A stretch of DNA of 8,949 nucleotides, from NCBI GenBank assembly GCA_015663065.1, contig DQSX01000199.1, forward strand, positions 1 to 8,949. The letters run 5' to 3'. The translations under genes were made by a program, and so were the position numbers. The notes beneath the pieces were generated by a model. It was not told the DNA's origin and did not search any database. It saw only the letters and a program-made list of their open reading frames with translations. Source of the DNA: Sulfurovum sp. Lineage in GTDB: Bacteria; Campylobacterota; Campylobacteria; Campylobacterales; Sulfurovaceae. Of this stretch, positions 5,567-8,949 are shown in pieces (positions within the stretch are counted from its first letter, which is position 1; the number at the start of each line of letters is the position of its first letter).

Positions 5567-7453
5567 TTAACTTCCAAGTCTGAACTCTGCTACTTCAGGC
5601 ACCTTCAGTGCATCAAAGTTGCTTTCAATCCTTATCAACTCACCAATAAGCGCCTCATCTGCCATCTCTGGCATATTGATCACACCTTTAGGTCCACTAT
5701 AGAACGGGACATCCACCAAATAAGTTGACTTACCCATTTTATACAAAATACTTCCAGTCTCAAGTCTCATTACTTCTGAAGGTGAAACAATCTCAACCTC
5801 TTCACTGTCAATCATATATCTGTTTTCAACAGTTCCTCCGGTATCTCCCGTCATTGTTCTTGAGAAAACTTCTTTAATTGTTCCAACCTCTCTTGAAACC
5901 AACATTGCAGATTCCTGGTCATTCATTCTCCCACGGCATTGTGTGTTCATATTTTCCATAACAATACGTGCACCAACTTTATCAAGTACCAATTCCCAGT
6001 CTGCGAAACTTTGCGTATACATCCATAGCGTCAACCCAAGCCCTCTTGCTTGACTGAAAAGAGCTTGAATACCCGGATAGATAGCAGCACCTGCCTCATC
6101 CACAACTAAGTGTGTACGGCTATTTTTCCCCCGTCCTCCTGCACCAACACGCCCTATCATTGCTTCAAGAGACATAGTGAAGATCTTAGTAATCATGGCA
6201 CTGGTATTTTTATACCTCAGAGGAAAAGGCTGAATTATTGCTATAAGTCTTTTGTCTGGATCAGAAAGACGAACTTCCATAGGATTGATTCTGCAACCAC
6301 ACAAGATATTTCCAACTGGACCTTTCGAGAGCTGCGTTAAAAGCAACGAAAAAGAAGAGGCAACCTTGACATAAAACTGTTCTCCAAGACCAACCACAAT
6401 TTCCAAGAGACTTAACGCCTCACTTCTAAGATGCTCAAGTTCTTGTTTTTTTTCCTCAGAAATACCTGATGGCAACACGGTACCTTCAACCATGTCTTTG
6501 AGATTTTTAAGTGCACTATATTGTGCTTGCTCCAATAGGTCAGCAAAGGTCATTAGTGTCCAGTTGAACTTATATTCAACATCCATAGGTGGTGTAAACT
6601 CTGATTCGCTCGTAGCAACACCGATAGCATCAGGAGAGTAGAGCTCTTCATCCTGAAGTATTATCTTTCTCTTTATGCCTTTGCTAGATTTTCTTTTTTT
6701 CCACTTCTTTACCTCATACTCCACCAATCTGAGAGTTTTCTCTCCAGTAGGATCTCCTGCTTTCTCAAGGAATTCAAAAGATGCAGATATCGCTTTTGTA
6801 CTTAGCTCAACTTGCTCCGGGAAAAACTTCTCTTTTGATCCCATAGAAGCCAAGTTGAACATCATTGCAGAACGCTGTTCATTACTCATACCAAAAATAG
6901 GATTTATCTGATCAGATAAGTTATGGTGTGCTGGTGAGAAATAAAACATATCATCCATTCTGTCAGCCTCATAAGCAGCTTCAAGCGTTGATGCAAGAAC
7001 CTCCTGTCCTTCTCCACCTTTTGGGTCAACAATAATCACGTTATCGTTCATTGCTATTAGCTGCTTATTAATATTCATCATACCAACCGTCTTACCTGAA
7101 CCTGATGCTGCCTGCCATCCAAGATGTCCGTTACTGACTTTCTTGGGCAGATAAATCGGTTCCGCCTCTGCTTCAGGGTCATTAAGGTTTATCCCTACAC
7201 CCATATAGATACCCTTGTCTAAGCGTACCATGTCTTTTTCAATACTCTCTTGAACTTTGAGGTATGTGGATATCTTCTCTTCATAAAAAATTTGATCTTC
7301 AATCGGAAGATCCTTTTCTTTTAAACGATCTTCCGCCTGCATTCTAGCAGCTCTGATTTTCTTCAGGTCAGCAAAGACATCTTTGTAATACTGCTCCTTC
7401 TTAATTCTTTCTTTAATTTCCTTGCTCAAAAATAAGTTTTTAAAAAATCCCAC
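5567..7453 (-). CDS. VirD4/TraD-type conjugative coupling ATPase without membrane anchor
   Basis: This 628-residue hexameric-type ATPase is predicted to bring the relaxase-DNA complex to the secretion channel and drive transfer. Walker A is AASGSGKT (115-122) with Lys121; IIVDPKGG (140-147) is the DPKG motif typical of VirD4/TraG/TraD proteins; Walker B is LVVDEA (449-454); YTQS (479-482) carries the conserved Gln. The region 455-520 (LFSQARGLGLTLWMYTQS to the NDQES stretch) matches the TraD/TraG C-terminal motor domain. Residues about 235-345 are a charged helical insert, likely the all-alpha domain. Most coupling proteins have one or two N-terminal membrane helices; here residues 1-80 are charged and helical with none, so membrane attachment must come from a partner. 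The start is GTG (7451-7453) with GAGGA seven bases upstream, three bases after the traN stop. It could equally be named traD or traG. Confidence 0.92.
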   Translation of the reverse strand: MGFFKNLFLSKEIKERIKKEQYYKDVFADLKKIRAARMQAEDRLKEKDLPIEDQIFYEEKISTYLKVQESIEKDMVRLDKGIYMGVGINLNDPEAEAEPIYLPKKVSNGHLGWQAASGSGKTVGMMNINKQLIAMNDNVIIVDPKGGEGQEVLASTLEAAYEADRMDDMFYFSPAHHNLSDQINPIFGMSNEQRSAMMFNLASMGSKEKFFPEQVELSTKAISASFEFLEKAGDPTGEKTLRLVEYEVKKWKKRKSSKGIKRKIILQDEELYSPDAIGVATSESEFTPPMDVEYKFNWTLMTFADLLEQAQYSALKNLKDMVEGTVLPSGISEEKKQELEHLRSEALSLLEIVVGLGEQFYVKVASSFSLLLTQLSKGPVGNILCGCRINPMEVRLSDPDKRLIAIIQPFPLRYKNTSAMITKIFTMSLEAMIGRVGAGGRGKNSRTHLVVDEAGAAIYPGIQALFSQARGLGLTLWMYTQSFADWELVLDKVGARIVMENMNTQCRGRMNDQESAMLVSREVGTIKEVFSRTMTGDTGGTVENRYMIDSEEVEIVSPSEVMRLETGSILYKMGKSTYLVDVPFYSGPKGVINMPEMADEALIGELIRIESNFDALKVPEVAEFRLGS

Positions 7454-7456
7454 GTT

Positions 7457-8947
7457 CTATTCCTCAATATTGCTCTGCATATCTTCAAATTGCTCATAGA
7501 GCATCCCTTCATCTATATTTGCATTAAACTTCTCACTAAGATACGTTTTAAGCTCACTATAATCTATACATTTATTCTGGTACTGAACAGATTCTTTTCT
7601 TTCCTCTTGGGATGCATCCCATGGTATAGTGTCCGGATCAACTCCTTCCATATCCTCACTACATGGTGTCATCTTAACATTAATCACCTCCTTGAGAGTA
7701 ATGTCCGAACAGCTACTCCAGTCTTTGGCATATTGTGCTTTAATTTGCTCCGAAAGAATTCTAGAGAAGACATCATCATAACAGCAGTAGAAGTACTTAT
7801 CAAGCTTAGTAAAGACACCTTTTTCAGTTTTTTTTCTGATAAAGTGGCACATACCCTCTGCTTTATGGGCATAGGTAGCAATATGTCTTGTTCCCTGTTC
7901 TTGGGCATCATCTTTATTGTTGCATGTATCCACATCATTAAATGAATTGATGAGGTTTACTACGAGCGTGAAAGCAACAGAGCATGGCACGCATCCAGTA
8001 GCGGCTATAGCTCTACTGATTCCTGCGTTTATAGCATTCTGTACAGGATTTGTGTCATTAGTCTGACCTCCGATGCTTTGGGCTCCCCCAGAGGCAGCAC
8101 TAAAACAACTATAAGCATCATACGCAATAAAAGCACTCTTGATTGCAAGCATAATCTGCTTAATCTCTTCCATCGCTTTTGCAGCTTCTGCTGCAGCTTG
8201 TTGTGCAGTATCGTCAATAGGCTGAACTATCTTAATGATATAGATATCTCCCTGTTGATCCACTATATCAATATATTCTGCATAAGAAGGGTTGTCTGCA
8301 ATGAGTTTATCATAGGCTTCTTTGGTAACACTCATTACATTCTCATCAGAGTTTTCATTCTCCTCCCCACAGAATTCATCAATAGGGTCACATGGTATCT
8401 CATCCTCTGTATAATCCTGCACTGCACTACCTATACCTGCCCCCATTTGAACTGCACACTGGGCATAACCGGCAACATCCTTGAATTCTTCCATGCCGGG
8501 AACATCCGCGCCCATTGCCTGAGCTATAAGACCCGCCCACATAAAAGGATCACTCATCCAAGAGAAGTCTTCGAGTACACCGTCATAACAGATACCTTTC
8601 CAACCAGACCATATGTGATCTAGTTGAGAATATCCTGCAAATATAAGTGCCAACTGACCCAATCCACCAGAAAAATCCTCATCTTTAAAGGCAACCGGCT
8701 TGTCTTCTGGGAGTGCCAGATGACGATTGGAATCCACTCTCCATTCCGCACACTCCCCTTTTACTATTGTGGTTGTATTGCACTCATAGGTGTATTCTGT
8801 TTTTGTATAGATATCTTTACCGGATGTATCACCTATTGCACCGAAGTTTTGCTCCTGGATTATGACACAGTTTTCATCAGCTTGAATAAATTGTATAGAT
8901 AGAATAAGTGAAAAAAGGAAGAGTAATTTTTTAAGCTGCATGTTCAT
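7457..8947 (-). CDS. traN: TraN-like mating-pair stabilisation protein, cysteine-rich
   Basis: TraN is an exported outer-membrane protein that holds donor and recipient together in F-type conjugation. The 496-residue product has a signal peptide (residues 1-23, LLFLFSLILSIQFIQA) and 17 cysteines. The C-terminal block is diagnostic: GMCHFI (365-370), the aromatic pair-cysteine motif KYFYCCY (384-390), then RILSEQIKAQ (396-405), W410 and CSDIT. F TraN has GKCHYIG, KKTYCCF, RIIQEQ and W at matching places. The N-terminal two thirds are divergent. They include an acidic segment (about 179-203), an Ala-rich helix (about 247-260) and a hydrophobic stretch (about 306-336) with the motif CVPC (319-322). 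ATG 8945-8947 is at the window edge, so its ribosome binding site is not seen; ATG two codons on (8939-8941) is an alternative. ECNTT (55-59) is a bacterial N-glycosylation sequon. The stop codon lies inside the ribosome binding site of the next gene. Confidence 0.82.
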   Translation of the reverse strand: MNMQLKKLLFLFSLILSIQFIQADENCVIIQEQNFGAIGDTSGKDIYTKTEYTYECNTTTIVKGECAEWRVDSNRHLALPEDKPVAFKDEDFSGGLGQLALIFAGYSQLDHIWSGWKGICYDGVLEDFSWMSDPFMWAGLIAQAMGADVPGMEEFKDVAGYAQCAVQMGAGIGSAVQDYTEDEIPCDPIDEFCGEENENSDENVMSVTKEAYDKLIADNPSYAEYIDIVDQQGDIYIIKIVQPIDDTAQQAAAEAAKAMEEIKQIMLAIKSAFIAYDAYSCFSAASGGAQSIGGQTNDTNPVQNAINAGISRAIAATGCVPCSVAFTLVVNLINSFNDVDTCNNKDDAQEQGTRHIATYAHKAEGMCHFIRKKTEKGVFTKLDKYFYCCYDDVFSRILSEQIKAQYAKDWSSCSDITLKEVINVKMTPCSEDMEGVDPDTIPWDASQEERKESVQYQNKCIDYSELKTYLSEKFNANIDEGMLYEQFEDMQSNIEE

Positions 8948-8949
8948 TC

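Noticed and set aside
7490..7945. A 151-codon open frame on the plus strand
   Set aside because: It lies fully antisense to the diagnostic TraN C-terminal block, has no ribosome binding site of note and resembles no protein.
8078..8902. Two long open frames on the plus strand (181 and 92 codons)
   Set aside because: Both are antisense to traN, with odd cysteine/isoleucine-rich composition typical of shadow frames; traN has a signal peptide and family motifs.
1..8949. CRISPR arrays, tRNA or rRNA genes, insertion sequences, toxin-antitoxin or defence genes
   Set aside because: No direct repeat series, tRNA-like cloverleaf, transposase or small paired genes could be found on reading both strands.

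Overview
The window is AT-rich bacterial DNA read almost entirely from the minus strand. It carries the distal part of an F-type conjugative transfer operon. The organism is most likely a member of the Campylobacterota (Sulfurimonas/Sulfurovum/Arcobacter-like). The evidence is an N-terminal PglB oligosaccharyltransferase fragment at the left edge that aligns without gaps to the Campylobacter PglB N-terminus, together with the base composition. I cannot tell plasmid from integrated element: no relaxase, oriT, integrase, replication gene or tRNA is visible.

Layout in the direction of transcription (right to left). TraN (7457-8947) is a cysteine-rich mating-pair stabilisation protein. It is followed after 3 bases by a VirD4/TraD-type coupling ATPase (5567-7453, GTG start). 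Next, again after 3 bases, is a cytoplasmic protein of unknown function with possible remote NusA/S1 resemblance (4793-5563). TraW (4174-4824) overlaps its end. TraU (3077-4180) overlaps TraW if it starts at a probable ATT codon. Then come a small exported helical protein (2484-3059), an 87-base gap and a DsbC-like disulfide isomerase (1617-2396). A 157-base gap holds a possible divergent promoter and a structured small-RNA candidate on the plus strand. The last genes are a helical orphan (878-1459), an exported YkuD L,D-transpeptidase (299-871) and the 5' part of pglB (1-171), which runs off the window.

How the parts fit: TraN, TraU and TraW are periplasmic or outer-membrane parts of an F-type type IV secretion system. 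TraN has 17 cysteines and TraU six, so a dedicated DsbC makes sense. The coupling ATPase delivers the DNA-protein substrate. The L,D-transpeptidase could open or re-crosslink peptidoglycan around the channel. PglB is the least expected neighbour. It may be a host gene at the edge of the element or a cargo gene; it has no ordinary start codon, while its homology continues upstream of the first ATG. Two exported transfer proteins (TraN, TraW) carry bacterial N-glycosylation sequons, so a link between protein N-glycosylation and the conjugation apparatus is a testable idea, not a demonstrated one.

Most genes abut or overlap and have good Shine-Dalgarno sequences, so this looks like one polycistronic unit. 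The only gaps large enough for internal control are 2397-2483, 1460-1616 and 172-298.
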